From positions 1 through 37,227 of the forward strand of contig QKJP01000027.1 of NCBI GenBank assembly GCA_003249255.1: a stretch of 37,227 nt of DNA, given 5' to 3'. Below are positions 23,114-34,300 of the stretch, piece after piece (position 1 is the stretch's first letter; the number at the start of each line of letters is the position of its first letter). Position numbers and translations under genes: made by a program. The DNA is from Bacteroidales bacterium (lineage in GTDB: Bacteria; Bacteroidota; Bacteroidia; Bacteroidales; Marinilabiliaceae). Below the pieces are notes generated by a model. It was not told the origin of the DNA, did not search any database, and saw nothing but the letters and a program-made list of their open reading frames with translations.

Positions 23114-26100
23114 TTAAGGTTGTATATATGGGTTTAATAATTTAATAAGCTCATCTTGCTTGATTGGTTTGGATATATAATCATCAAAACCTTGGTTCAA
23201 ATACCTTTGCCTATCTATTTTTAAGGCATGAGCAGTTTGTGCTATAATTATTTGATTAGGTTTTATTTTTTTTATTCGGGATAATGCTTCTTCTCCATCC
23301 ATAATTGGCATTTTGATATCCATCAAGACAAGATCAAAACTTAATCCCTCTTCAAAAAGATTAACTGCCTCCAGTCCATTGATTTTGTGGGTTATTTTTA
23401 TGTTTGTCTTTTTTAGATATTGCTTCAATAGTAAGAAGTTACCGATGGTATCTTCTACAATTAGCACTGTTTTATTGCTCCAGTCTGGGTTTAGGATGCC
23501 GGAGTTGTTTTTAGGAATTGTAGTTACGCCTTTAGTACAAATGGTATTTTGAGGAATGACTAAATGAAATTTTGATCCAATTTCCGGAGTAGATTCCACT
23601 TTGAGTTGGCAATTAAGAAGCTCTGCCAGCTTTGAAGCTATTGATAAGCCGAGTCCTACACCACCAAATAGAACATTGGGGGAGTTTTCAATTTTTCTAA
23701 AGCGATCAAAGATGTGATTAATCTCTTCTGGTTTAATGCCTATTCCGGTATCTTCTACAGAAATAATGATATTATTGTTTTCATCGTATTTAGAAGTGAT
23801 TTTAATATTTCCTTTTTTGGTGAATTTTAGGGCATTACTTGTAATATTTGTAAGTATTTGTAGAATTCTTAAAGGATCAGAATAGATGTATAAGTCATCC
23901 TTATTCAGACGATTCTCTAATTTTATATCGACTTCGTGGTTTTTATTGTTGACGTTTGTGTTTTCAAACAGATCGTTTAGAGTTGTATTGAGGCTAAATA
24001 CTTTATTAACTAAACTAATTTTATCCGCTTCAATTCTACTTATTTCGAGTATGTCATCAATGATGACCAATAGGTTGTTAGAGTTATTTGTAATCAGGTC
24101 AATATATTGGTTCAAGTCCTCTTTCGGAAGAGTATCATCCTTTAGCAATGACGAAAAACCAATAATGGCATTCATTGGTGTTCTAATTTCATGGGACATG
24201 TTGGCCAAAAATGCGGATTTTAATTTGTCAGCTTGTTCTGCCATTTCTTTAGCCTGCTTTAATTCTTTGGTTCGGTCTTCAACTAATTTTTCCAGATTTT
24301 CTTTATGGAATTCTAATTCATCTTTTTGTTTAGCTAATGCTTCTTTTTGAACAAATATTTCCTCTCTGCTCATTTCAAGGTCAGCATTGATTTCTTGCAG
24401 TTCAATAGTTCGTTGATCGACTAATTTTTCAAGTCGGTACTTTTGTTTTTTTATAGATTTGATCTTTAAAAAATAAAATAATAATCCAATGCATAGGATT
24501 GTTATGCCAACAGCAATTTGAAAGCTTAAAGTTTTCCAAAGTGGAGGTTTGATGGTAATGGAGATTGTTTTGATCTCTTTACTCCAGTAACCATCGCTGT
24601 TAGATCCAATTACTTTAAAAACGTAGGATCCTTCATCTAAGTTAGTATACTTGGCTTGCCTGTTGCTAGCATCGGTTGCTATCCAATTGTTGTCATATCC
24701 TTCTAATTGATATTTATATTTGTTTTTGTGAGGATTGGAATAGTTAAGTGCCGCAAATTCAATGGTAAAGTTATTTTCTGAATAGCTTAACGTAATATCT
24801 TTTGTGGTGTTTAAAGCTTCTTTTAAAATTACTTTGTTGTTTAATTTTTCATTCACTAAAAGCGGGTGATTCATAATTTTCAAAGAAGTAAAGACAACAT
24901 TGGGATTGATGGTATCTTCTTTGAGTTGATCAGGGTAGAAAGCGTTAAAACCATCTATTCCCCCCATCAGAATTTCTCCATCGGCTAATTTACAGCCGGC
25001 AAGTTCTACAAATTCCAAACTTTGAAGCCCATCCGATAGGTCATAATTACGGATTTTATTTGTTGTGGGATCGAACTTACTTAAGCCTTTGTTACTCCCT
25101 ATCCAAAAGTTACCATGGTCATCTTCAATTAGCTCTTTCAGTGTATTGTTGGCAAGCCCATCCTGGGTAGATATCTGTTCAAATGTACCGTTGTTCCAGT
25201 TACTACCTTCAATATATTTGTTTAATCCACCGCCCATGGTTGTAATCCAGATATCGCCACTTTGGCTTTCAATGATTTTTATTACATGGTTAAAACTAAG
25301 ACTTAGTGGGTTGTTAATATCACTTTTGAAAACCGTGAAATTGGGATTTGTTTCCAGCTTGTTTTCTTTATTTAACAGCATTAAACCGTTAAAAGAGCCG
25401 ATCCATAACCTTCCTTTTGAATCCTCCAAAAAGCTACGAATAGTATTGGAACTTATGTTGCTATTGTTTATGTCAAATTGATCTGTTTGGTATTGGCCGT
25501 CTTTGTTTTTGGCACGATACAAGCCTCCATTATACGAGGCTAACCAAATTATATCATCCGAGTCTTGATATATATTCATGATCATCCCTCTTTTGATAGG
25601 GATATAGTGGGGTATGATTTTAAACGTGCCATTGCTTGGGTGAATAGCTGCCATCCTGGCATGATAAGCGGTTCCCATCCATAATTCATTTTTGACATTA
25701 CTTCTTATTGGACTGATGTCAAAAACTATGTTTTGTTCATTGGGAATGTTGTTATAATAAGCTTTAAAACCGGATTCGTAGTTCTTTTTGTTTTTAGAAG
25801 ACAAGAAATTCACACCACCACCTTCTGTTCCAATCCAAATGTTATTGTTTGGATCTTCATAAATGGAAAGCACTTTATTGTTATTTAAACTACCTGGAGT
25901 ATCGTTCGAGCTGTAGCTTCTAAATTGCAAATTATAGGGATTGTATTTACAAATTCCTCCGCCGTTAGTCGCAATGAAAACATTACCGGAAGGATCAATA
26001 AAGATGTCATTAATGTTATTACTGGAAAGATCATTAGGCGTGTTTCCTGCTGTAAAATGTTGTTCTTGGCTAAAGCAGTTCTTTTGTGAAGGATCATATT

Positions 26101-26959
26101 TTATTTGATAAACTCCCTGGTCACTTCCTACCCAAAAGATGGAATCTGATTGCTTTTGAATTGAATATACTCTACCGCAATTGAATTTTTTAACATCTTT
26201 AAGGCTGATTTGATTATTTTCTAAATGAAACTGACATATTCCTTCATTAAATCCGATAATAAAATGATTGCCAATTTTAATGGGGGAGTTGATGTTACTA
26301 TAATAAAGATTTATAAAAAATGGTTCTAAATATGGTTTAGTGTCTGGATGAATAATAACTTTAGCCAGTCCAATGTCCATTGATACAATAACTTCGTTTT
26401 GCTCATTTTCAAAAAAGCCAAAGTAGCGAACTCTTTGTCCCTTGGTAATCGAATCGTTTAAAGGATTAACGGAAGTAATCTGATAAGAACCATCTGGGTT
26501 ACTTTGAAAACAATCGACTCCATAATAGGTTGCTATAAAGATGCGGTTTTTTGAATCGCAATACACATTTTGAACAAGGTTGCTACTGATCACTTTTGAT
26601 GAATCCGAATTGGTGAAGTTGGTAAACTGTTCCGTTTTGGTGTTAAAACAGCTAATGCCTTTGTCTAAGGTGCCAATCCAAAGGTTGCCATACAGGTCTT
26701 TAGCTATTTTTGTGGTCAGATTACTGGCGATACCGTTGGTGTTGTTGTGCGAAATTTGATAAGTTTTAAATGAGTTACCATCGTATCGGTTTAAGCCATC
26801 GTGAGTGGAGAACCAAAGAAATCCATCATGATCTTGAATGATATCAGTTACGTCATTTTGAGAGAGTCCATTGGAACTATTAATTTTTTCAAACATATAA
26901 TTAGTAGCTGTCAATGAAATACAGCTTAAATAGAAGAATATGAGGATTATACTTTTCAT
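23114..26959 (-). CDS. Hybrid two-component sensor kinase with propeller and receiver but no AraC output
   Basis: A 1281-residue protein. A signal or anchor sequence precedes two seven-blade regulator propellers (about 20-690) made of repeats of the type N.I..I..D..G.LWIGT..GL, then a Y_Y_Y domain (720-795), a membrane helix (about 810-830), and a long coiled coil (835-910). The kinase core has H923 in [11 protein letters not shown] and an ATPase with EDTGIGI and [11 protein letters not shown]-terminal receiver has phosphoacceptor D1214 in LVLMDIKMP. The usual hybrid two-component systems of Bacteroidota continue into an AraC helix-turn-helix. Here the protein ends right after the receiver, so it must signal through phosphotransfer or protein contact. 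Same strand as the deacetylase and glycosidase genes, hence a probable regulator of the polysaccharide cluster. Confidence 0.92.
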   Translation of the reverse strand: MKSIILIFFYLSCISLTATNYMFEKINSSNGLSQNDVTDIIQDHDGFLWFSTHDGLNRYDGNSFKTYQISHNNTNGIASNLTTKIAKDLYGNLWIGTLDKGISCFNTKTEQFTNFTNSDSSKVISSNLVQNVYCDSKNRIFIATYYGVDCFQSNPDGSYQITSVNPLNDSITKGQRVRYFGFFENEQNEVIVSMDIGLAKVIIHPDTKPYLEPFFINLYYSNINSPIKIGNHFIIGFNEGICQFHLENNQISLKDVKKFNCGRVYSIQKQSDSIFWVGSDQGVYQIKYDPSQKNCFSQEQHFTAGNTPNDLSSNNINDIFIDPSGNVFIATNGGGICKYNPYNLQFRSYSSNDTPGSLNNNKVLSIYEDPNNNIWIGTEGGGVNFLSSKNKKNYESGFKAYYNNIPNEQNIVFDISPIRSNVKNELWMGTAYHARMAAIHPSNGTFKIIPHYIPIKRGMIMNIYQDSDDIIWLASYNGGLYRAKNKDGQYQTDQFDINNSNISSNTIRSFLEDSKGRLWIGSFNGLMLLNKENKLETNPNFTVFKSDINNPLSLSFNHVIKIIESQSGDIWITTMGGGLNKYIEGSNWNNGTFEQISTQDGLANNTLKELIEDDHGNFWIGSNKGLSKFDPTTNKIRNYDLSDGLQSLEFVELAGCKLADGEILMGGIDGFNAFYPDQLKEDTINPNVVFTSLKIMNHPLLVNEKLNNKVILKEALNTTKDITLSYSENNFTIEFAALNYSNPHKNKYKYQLEGYDNNWIATDASNRQAKYTNLDEGSYVFKVIGSNSDGYWSKEIKTISITIKPPLWKTLSFQIAVGITILCIGLLFYFLKIKSIKKQKYRLEKLVDQRTIELQEINADLEMSREEIFVQKEALAKQKDELEFHKENLEKLVEDRTKELKQAKEMAEQADKLKSAFLANMSHEIRTPMNAIIGFSSLLKDDTLPKEDLNQYIDLITNNSNNLLVIIDDILEISRIEADKISLVNKVFSLNTTLNDLFENTNVNNKNHEVDIKLENRLNKDDLYIYSDPLRILQILTNITSNALKFTKKGNIKITSKYDENNNIIISVEDTGIGIKPEEINHIFDRFRKIENSPNVLFGGVGLGLSIASKLAELLNCQLKVESTPEIGSKFHLVIPQNTICTKGVTTIPKNNSGILNPDWSNKTVLIVEDTIGNFLLLKQYLKKTNIKITHKINGLEAVNLFEEGLSFDLVLMDIKMPIMDGEEALSRIKKIKPNQIIIAQTAHALKIDRQRYLNQGFDDYISKPIKQDELIKLLNPYIQP

Positions 26960-27310
26960 AGGAGCATTTATTTATTCCTATTTTTTTATAAATATAAAGC
27001 TAATCCAAATTATTATCCAGTATATTACATACACTGTAAAGGGTTATTGGTGAGTTTGTTTATTGGGTACATTAAGGTTTTAATGCATGATTGGGAAAAG
27101 TATAATAAACTGAATGTCTGAAATTAGGAATCATGTAAAGAATATAGTCCTTTCATCAGTGGTACGAACAAGATGCATGGGGTGTAGAGATTGAAATGCG
27201 ATAAAAAAACTTAGTGACTACGGAGATTCTGAGTTTAAATAAACTTGTGCAATCAAAGGATAAAAATTTTTAAGGTCAGTAGATAAGTACATACATTTCT
27301 GCATAAATCT

Positions 27311-27332
27311 AAAAAAAAGCCCCAAAGTGGGC
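27311..27332 (-). terminator. Rho-independent terminator, minus strand
   Basis: Read on the minus strand: GCCC-ACTTTG-GGGC followed by eight T (complement of the A run 27311-27318). It lies about 180 bases downstream of the recQ stop, so it ends either a long recQ 3' UTR or a separate small transcript. Confidence 0.7.
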
Positions 27333-27430
27333 GATATCCCCATGTCTAACCTGTATGGGCTGGGATATTAATCAGGTATTTTATAAACAATACCATGCCA
27401 TGATATTCATAGCCCTTCAGGCAATGCTGA
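27333..27430 (-). ncRNA. Possible small structured RNA or structured recQ 3' UTR
   Basis: On the minus strand, two further hairpins precede the terminator: GGTATT-GTTTATAA-AATACC and ATATCCCAGCCCAT paired with ATGGGGATAT. Together with the terminator they look like a designed fold rather than random spacer. No promoter or known RNA family is recognised. Confidence 0.25.
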
Positions 27431-27513
27431 ATAATACGCTATCTTTGATGCTAACGTAAGCTTACTATTGATCAGTATTTAACGACTTAACTCTAAAAAT
27501 TTTTTGATTTCAT

Positions 27514-29328
27514 TTATTCCTGATTGATCAGATATTCTTGAATGCAGTTAATAAAGGTCTTTCCGTATTTTTCAAGTTTAGCTTCTCCCACGCCTGAAAT
27601 CATTAGGAAATCTATTGATGTTACCGGTTTTTTCAGAGCCATTTCTTTAAGGGCAGCATCGTTAAATACAATATAAGGAGGTACTTTATCTCTTTTTGCA
27701 ATGGCAAGTCTTAGTTGACGCAAGCTTTCAAATAACTCATCTACAATAATATCATGATTTTCATCTCGAAATGTTTCCATTGATTTGGATTTCGAACTTG
27801 GGGTATCAATGGCTTGTGCTAATTCTACGGTGCGTTTACTGTATAAAACCTCTTTTCCGCTTTCACTTATCGCTAGTGCAAAGCCTCTATCATAAGCAAT
27901 TTCGAATAATCCAAGGTTAAGCATTTGCATAATGTATTGTTGCCAATGGTCTGTTGAGATCTCTTTTCCTACACCATACGTTTTTAGAAAATGATAGTTT
28001 TTATTGATTAGGTCTTTATCAGATGAGCCTCGCAGAATTTTTATAAGCATCTGGGTACCTACTTTTTCTTTTGTTCTAAAAGACGCAGCTAAAGCTTTTT
28101 GAGCAATGATAGTGCCATCAATCATTTTTGGAGGATTTTTGCATACATCGCAGTTACCACAGTCTTCCGTTTGGTGTTCGTTGAAGTAAGTCAGGATTAT
28201 TTTGCGCCGGCAGGTTGTTGCTTCTGCAAAGTGTTGCATTCGTTTTAGTTTTGAAATATTAAGTTCAGCCTGGCCACTTTCCAAAGCAAATTGGTGTAAA
28301 ATAAGCGCATCATTATAATTGTAATAAAGTACTGTATCACTAGGTAAGCCATCTCTTCCGGCACGGCCTATTTCTTGGTAATAACTTTCAATGTTTTTGG
28401 GCATGTTGTAATGGATCACCCAACGAACATTCGATTTATCTATCCCCATACCAAAGGCAATGGTTGCACAAATTATTTGTATTTCATCATTGATAAAATC
28501 AGTTTGTACTTTATTACGTTGTTTGGCACTCATGCCTGCATGATAAACTCCTGATTTAATTCCAAAATTTTCAAGTGTTTCGCTTAGAGACTCAGTATTT
28601 TTTCTGCTTAAACAATAAATAATGCCACACTCTTTCTCTCGTTTTTTAATGAAGGAAATAATCTCATTTTCTTTCTTCTTTTTTGATAATCCGCTACGTA
28701 CTCTTATACTTAGATTTGGCCTGTCGAAAGAACTAATGAAACGACTGGTGTTGGTTAACTTTAATTGTTTGATGATGTCTTCACGTGTAAGTTTATCGGC
28801 AGTAGCAGTTAATGCAATCACAGGCAACTTAGGATAAGTTTTTTTTATAATGGATAGCTTTGTGTATTCTTCTCTAAAATCGTGCCCCCAACTCGATATG
28901 CAATGAGCTTCATCAATGGCAATAAGAGATACTCTTGTGGCATTCATTAAACGATCAAACTTACTGATTAGTTTTTCCGGGGATATATAAAGTAGTTTCA
29001 AAGCCCCTGTGCGGTATTTTTCCCATGTCGCAATGGTTTCAGCCGGAGTTTGGCTCGAATTCATATAAGCAGCCTTAATATTCGCACTATGTAATGCATC
29101 AACTTGGTCTTTCATTAAAGAAATGAGGGGTGAAACAACGATGCATGTTCCTTCCATTAGCAATGCCGGTAGCTGGTAACAAATTGATTTTCCCCCACCG
29201 GTAGGCATCAATACGAGTGAATCTTTGTGATTTACAATGGTTTCAATGATTTCACTTTGTAGAGGTCGAAAAGAATGATATCCGAAATGCTTTTTGAGAG
29301 TTGATTGGGCTAGTTCTGAAGTTTGCAT
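27514..29328 (-). CDS. recQ: ATP-dependent DNA helicase RecQ
   Basis: A 604-residue protein from the ATG at 29326-29328; the longer open frame would need a TTG and adds nine residues with no family match. Superfamily-2 motifs are clear: motif 0 FRPLQSEII, Walker A MPTGGGKS near residue 50, motif II IDEAHC followed by the aromatic-rich loop ISSWGHDFR, and motif VI QEIGRAGRDG near 318. The RQC zinc site uses the Cys of TTCRRK and CGNCDVC near 372-395. A winged-helix region and an HRDC domain (last 75 residues, RLAIAKRDKVPPYIVFNDAALKEMA) complete the standard RecQ layout. It unwinds DNA 3' to 5' in recombination and fork repair. It appears unrelated to the flanking polysaccharide genes. Confidence 0.96.
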   Translation of the reverse strand: MQTSELAQSTLKKHFGYHSFRPLQSEIIETIVNHKDSLVLMPTGGGKSICYQLPALLMEGTCIVVSPLISLMKDQVDALHSANIKAAYMNSSQTPAETIATWEKYRTGALKLLYISPEKLISKFDRLMNATRVSLIAIDEAHCISSWGHDFREEYTKLSIIKKTYPKLPVIALTATADKLTREDIIKQLKLTNTSRFISSFDRPNLSIRVRSGLSKKKKENEIISFIKKREKECGIIYCLSRKNTESLSETLENFGIKSGVYHAGMSAKQRNKVQTDFINDEIQIICATIAFGMGIDKSNVRWVIHYNMPKNIESYYQEIGRAGRDGLPSDTVLYYNYNDALILHQFALESGQAELNISKLKRMQHFAEATTCRRKIILTYFNEHQTEDCGNCDVCKNPPKMIDGTIIAQKALAASFRTKEKVGTQMLIKILRGSSDKDLINKNYHFLKTYGVGKEISTDHWQQYIMQMLNLGLFEIAYDRGFALAISESGKEVLYSKRTVELAQAIDTPSSKSKSMETFRDENHDIIVDELFESLRQLRLAIAKRDKVPPYIVFNDAALKEMALKKPVTSIDFLMISGVGEAKLEKYGKTFINCIQEYLINQE

Positions 29329-29379
29329 AAAGGTTTTTGATAGGTTTAATATCAAATGTATTCTTTATTAAGAATAATT

Positions 29380-29434
29380 TCAAGCAAAAAATACCCTCAA
29401 GGTTTTTAAAATCTTGAAGGTATTTTTTGCTTGA
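29380..29434. terminator. Bidirectional terminator, 22-bp stem
   Basis: Arms at 29380-29401 and 29413-29434 are inverted repeats with one mismatch. The core ACCCTCAAG/CTTGAAGGT is flanked by A6 and T6, so either strand shows a stem followed by T6. It would end the TPR/LuxR gene on the minus strand. Confidence 0.85.
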
Positions 29435-29517
29435 CGATTAACAGAGACAGCTTATTTACCCATTGTCTTCTACTGTTATTTATTATCACACAAATAGTTT
29501 TTAAAAAAACATATACG

Positions 29518-31125
29518 CTATACCGTAGCAATATAACTGCTCAAATTATCATCTCTCTCCAATCCAAGCTTTTTTCTTAACCGATGGTGTGACATGTATA
29601 TGCTATTTACAGAGATGCCTAATAAATCAGCTATTTCTTTGTTTGAAAAGTTGAGTTTAATCAGTGCGCAGTTTTTTAAGTCATTCGATGTGAGAGTAGG
29701 ATGCTTTTTGCTCAGTCTTTCGTAAAAACCCTGGTTAACCTCTTTAAAACGAGTATTAAACTCATCCCAATAATTGTTGGTGCTTTTTTGTGTATTCTTG
29801 AGAATTCGGGAGTTTGCAGCATCCTTGGGTAGTTTATCTTTAATAAACTCGGTTAGTTCATTTACTAGTTTTTCTTTTTCAACAAATTGAAGGGTAAAAG
29901 TAGTTAGTTCCTTGTTTTTAGATTGCAAGAGCTTTTTATTCAACCTGCTTTTTTTGCGTTGATAGTAAATGTACATGAGCATGGCTATCACAACAATGAC
30001 CAAAGAAAGAATGAAGAGTGTGTTTTTTATTTGAATCAGTTCCTTTTCGCGTTTGTTAGCCTGGAGTTTTTGTTCGTACAACTCCATGTTTTTAGTATCA
30101 ATTTCTTGCCGGTGTTTGTTCTTTATTTCCAGTAATTCCTTGTTTTGGTCACTTTTAGAGCCAAAGTAAAGTTCATTAAATGTTTTCGATTGAAGCATGC
30201 ATTGGTAGGCTTCATTAGTATTTCCTTTCAAATAATTCAATTCTCCCAATTTAAACAACAAATCACCCTTTATTGATTTATGAGCTTCGTAGGTATCAAT
30301 GGCACTTAGGCTTTTGTGGTAGTAATCAATTGCTTTAGTGTGTTGATTGCTGTGCGCATAAGCATCGCCCATAAAAGAATATAACAACACCAAATAACCT
30401 TTATCAGTTTCGTAAATGAGGTCTTTCTCTTCGATGTTTTGGAAGGTTGTAATGGTGCGATTCAAGATGGCAATGGCTTCCTCGTATTCTTGTCTTAGTA
30501 TATGAATGCTTGCTCGTTCTGCATACAGGTAGCCTTTTTTAACTTCAGATATCTGAGATTTATTAGCAATTAAAAAACAAGAGTCGAGGTAAAGTTCTGC
30601 CTCTCTGTGTTGAAAAAAACCATTGTTTGCAATTACCAAATTGTAAAAGGAAGAAACCAATGTTTGGTCAGTAGATAAGCCTTTTTGGTTAAGCGTTTTA
30701 TTGATGGATAAGGCTTTTTTATAATATGTCAAAGCTTCTTTTTTGTTTTTAAAGATGGTATATAAGGCACCAAGTCCTTCATAAGTTTTGGCAAGGTGAA
30801 TACTGTCCTTTAGTTCCTCTGCCAAGATTAAAGCTTCCCAGGCGTAAGTATAGGCTTCCGAATAGTTGAGGTTTATTTTATGAATTTCTTGAATGGTAAT
30901 CAGGCATTCTAATAGGTTTGAACTATCTGCTTTTTCTTTGTAATTATTCAAGCAAGAGGATAGTAAAACGAAAGAAGAATCCGGATGCGTACTTGAAATT
31001 GCAACTGCATGTTGGTAAAGTGTGTCGTTTTTTAGTGAGGTATATTGTAAACTGTTTTCTGCACTCGTGTAAAGTGTAAAAAAGAGAAAGTAAAGGTGGT
31101 ATGTTATCTTAATTAAGTTATTCAT
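29518..31125 (-). CDS. TPR-containing membrane regulator with LuxR-type helix-turn-helix
   Basis: A 535-residue protein from the ATG at 31123-31125. The open frame extends 12 codons upstream only by using a TTG, and the ATG start gives a proper signal peptide (MNNLIKITYHLYFLFFTLYTSAENS). TPR repeats fill about residues 40-330 (for example AKTYEGLGALYTIFKNKKEALTYYKKALS). A coiled coil and one membrane helix (about 370-392, LFILSLVIVVIAMLMYIYY) follow, then a cytoplasmic C terminus with a GerE/LuxR-like HTH (NFSNKEIADLLGISVNSIYMSHHRLRKKLGL). This periplasmic-TPR, membrane, cytoplasmic-HTH plan is common in Bacteroidota. It is divergent from the GH86 gene, 239 bases away, so control of those enzymes is plausible but not shown. 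Confidence 0.85.
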   Translation of the reverse strand: MNNLIKITYHLYFLFFTLYTSAENSLQYTSLKNDTLYQHAVAISSTHPDSSFVLLSSCLNNYKEKADSSNLLECLITIQEIHKINLNYSEAYTYAWEALILAEELKDSIHLAKTYEGLGALYTIFKNKKEALTYYKKALSINKTLNQKGLSTDQTLVSSFYNLVIANNGFFQHREAELYLDSCFLIANKSQISEVKKGYLYAERASIHILRQEYEEAIAILNRTITTFQNIEEKDLIYETDKGYLVLLYSFMGDAYAHSNQHTKAIDYYHKSLSAIDTYEAHKSIKGDLLFKLGELNYLKGNTNEAYQCMLQSKTFNELYFGSKSDQNKELLEIKNKHRQEIDTKNMELYEQKLQANKREKELIQIKNTLFILSLVIVVIAMLMYIYYQRKKSRLNKKLLQSKNKELTTFTLQFVEKEKLVNELTEFIKDKLPKDAANSRILKNTQKSTNNYWDEFNTRFKEVNQGFYERLSKKHPTLTSNDLKNCALIKLNFSNKEIADLLGISVNSIYMSHHRLRKKLGLERDDNLSSYIATV

Positions 31126-31289
31126 AAATAGATAAATAAAGTCTTTGTTGTAAAGATACAAAAATCATCTTTCCAAGAGATTAAAATAGCCGTTGTAAAG
31201 TTATTGTTAGATGATTATTTCAATTTGTAAATATATGATAAGGGGTTTTTAGCAGCGATAGAGGTGGTAAGTGTATACTTGTAAAACAA

Positions 31290-31323
31290 TTTGGTAGAAA
31301 TCATTTATGAAAAAATAGGTTTT
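31290..31323 (+). promoter_or_regulatory. Candidate promoter of the GH86 gene
   Basis: TTTGG at 31290-31294 and TAGGTTTT at 31316-31323 resemble the Bacteroidota -33 (TTTG) and -7 (TAnnTTTG) elements with a 22-base gap, slightly long. The start codon is 41 bases on. Confidence 0.3.
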
Positions 31324-31364
31324 ATCAAATAAATACATCACTAACTAAATTCAAAAAAATTATT

Positions 31365-34300
31365 ATGAATCTAACAAGAAAGTACTTTTTAGTGGGTGCA
31401 CTTGCGTGTCCGCTTTTAAGTCTGGCACAAACAAATGTTTCGGTCAACTGGAACATGAAACATTCGGTTAACGGTGTTTCTGACTTTAACCGGGAAAAGC
31501 ACATTACACTTCATTCAGCATTAGGTGAACCGGATTGGAACGGCGAATACGATAAGATGAATTATCTGATGAATGACTTGGATGTTTATTTTGGGCGCGA
31601 TAATGGTTCTTCTACCTGGAAGTTTAAAGCAACCCCAATGACCAAAGAAGCTGTGGAATATCCCGATAATCAATATCCTGATATGGACGAAATGGTGAAT
31701 TTTGGCCAATGGTGTAAAGATCAATATGAAATGACGGATGCCGTGCGACTTCAATTTGAATCGCGCTCCAAAGAAATGATTCATGGAACTAATCCTCACC
31801 CTACTTATCCAACTTTATCGTGGCATCCCGGAGCTTGGACAGAAACTGATCCATCATGGTCTCCGCTTTTAATAGAAACTTCAGCAGACTGGGTAACTCA
31901 ATATTTAGATAAGTTTTTTGCTCACTCTGCAAGTGAAAAAGGGGAGCCACTTCCTAAATACTGGGAGGTGATTAATGAGCCGGATATGATTTATATGACC
32001 GGTTCGGGAATGCACACCAGTTTGGAGCAGATTTTTGAATACCATAATTTGGTCGCTCAGGGTGTTAAAGCTCGATTGGGTGATAAAGCACCTCTTATTG
32101 GTGGAATGACCTGGGGCTTACATGATTTGCACAAACAAGATGGCATGGGGCGTTTTGATTGCGGAATGGCTCCGGCTAATTATCATCCCGAATTAAAAAA
32201 GATTTACGAAGCGGCCTGCCAAACAGAGTATACCAATCATGGAGCTGAATGGTTTCAGTGGGATGCTGAGTGGAAAGGCTTTATGGATGCAGCAGGTGCT
32301 AATATGGATTTCTACTCCATTCACTTGTATGATTGGCTAAATTGGGAGACAGGTGCCTATTCCACCCAACGAACAGGAGGTCATGTTGAAGCAACTTTAG
32401 ATATGGTTGATTGGTATCAGCATTATAAATACGGTGAATCTAAACCCATTGTTATTTCTGAATATTGGGCAATTGTGGATCAGACTAAATTAAATGTTGA
32501 CCCTAAATATCAGGATTGGGCTAACTTACGTACCTTCTCAAACATGCTCATGCAGTTTCTGGAAAGACCAGATCTAATTGTTAAATCAATGCCATTCGCA
32601 CCCGTTAAGGCTGAGTGGGGTGATTATGTTCACGAAGGTACTTTTTATCGCTATCCAATTACGATGATGAATAAAGATGACCAAGGTGAGTGGCAATGGC
32701 GTGAAATTATTAAATGGTACGAGCTTTGGTCTGAGGTAAAAGGTACTCGTATTGATACAAAAGCTACCGATGTTGATGTTCAGGTAGATGCTTATGTAGA
32801 CGGTAAGGATGCTTATTTGATATTAAATAATTTAGAGTTATCGGAGAAAACGATTGCACTTTATTCTTTTGGACTTGAAAATAATTCCATTGTAAATATT
32901 TCTACCAAACGCTTATTTTTAGATACTTCACTTGGAGACAAAGGGCAGCCTGTTTTAAAGAAAGTGGACTACGACAAATTGCCAAAGCACATTACCATGG
33001 CTGCTGAAGAAACCATGATTCTGAAAATATCCTATAAGAATGATGTTGTAATCAACGAAACCAATAAGGAGCAAAAGTATTATGGCGAAGCTCTAAATGG
33101 AGGAGTAGAACCTTTACGGGTGAAGGGTGAATTAACGGCTGAAATTAACAATGTCAGCATCCCACAAGTTGGAGAAGCACAATTAAGAATTTGTGGTTCA
33201 TGGCCGGCTAATTGGGTGGTCACTTCTCATAAAGAACATACCATTAGCATTAACGGTCACAAGTTAGAATTAGATATGGATTGGCGTGGAAATACTTCCG
33301 ATGCCCAGTGGTTTGGTGTGCTAGAATTAGATGTGCCAATGGAATACCTTCAGGCTAATAATACGGTTCATTGTAAACTTGTTGGCGAAGGTACTTATGC
33401 CAATGTAAGTTTACGTGTGTGGGATTTCTCCACTCAACCGGGAAGAAACAGCGAAATTGAAGTGTTGCCTATCGAACTTCCAAATGAAAGAATCGAAGCC
33501 GAAAATTATCATGACCAAAGTGGCGTTAGTGCCAATGGCGGAATTGTTGAAAGTTTTGGAACAGGCGATTGGATGGATTATAACGTGAATGCTTTAATTG
33601 CAGGAGACTACAACCTGGCCTTTAATTACGCGACAGACCGTTCCGGTATCATCCAAATTAAAACTTATGTGGATGGTAGTACTACGCCAATAGTTACAGA
33701 TTTAACGAGCACCGGCGGTTGGGGCAAGTATTTAACGAAGGCCGGTGTTGCTGTGAACTTAAGTGCAGGAGCTCATAAAATTCGCATCGAAGCAGTGAAT
33801 GATATTAATTTAAATTACTTTTCATTAACGAATAACGGCATTATTCCGGTTAGTTCCATCGAATTAAATAAATCTTCCTTAATTATCGAACCCGGAAAAT
33901 CGGCCAACATGCTTGCGGTGGTTTCTCCAAAGAGTGCTACTGATAACACTGTTACCTGGAGTTCTTCTGATGAGAGAATTCTAACTGTGAATGCCGAAGG
34001 TATTGTAACCGGAGTTAAGGAAGGTACTGCTCAATTAACAGCTTCTGCTCAAAATGGGACTGTGAAAGCCATGTGTGCTGTAACCGTAAAAGCCAATAAA
34101 GTAACCGGGCTTGCCTTATCCTCACAAAAACTATCGCTTCCGGTAGGTGCTCAAAAGCAAATTTTAGCCACTATTTTTCCTTCCAATGCAACTGATAAGC
34201 TTGTAGTTTGGGAAACGAGCAATAATCAGGTTGCTACTGTTGATGAGAATGGATTTATTACTGCTGTATCACAGGGTACTGCTACCATAACGGCAAAAAC

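Larger units (their letters stand above)
26960..27513. other. 554-base intergenic stretch with structured DNA
   Basis: No gene seen. The half next to the kinase is plain AT-rich DNA and should contain the kinase promoter, though no convincing TAnnTTTG box was found. The half next to recQ (27311-27480) contains several hairpins and a terminator on the minus strand, described separately. Confidence 0.5.

Noticed and set aside
27514-29355. Longer recQ start at 29355
   Set aside because: It needs a TTG and adds nine residues with no RecQ similarity. The ATG at 29328 starts right before the conserved N terminus.
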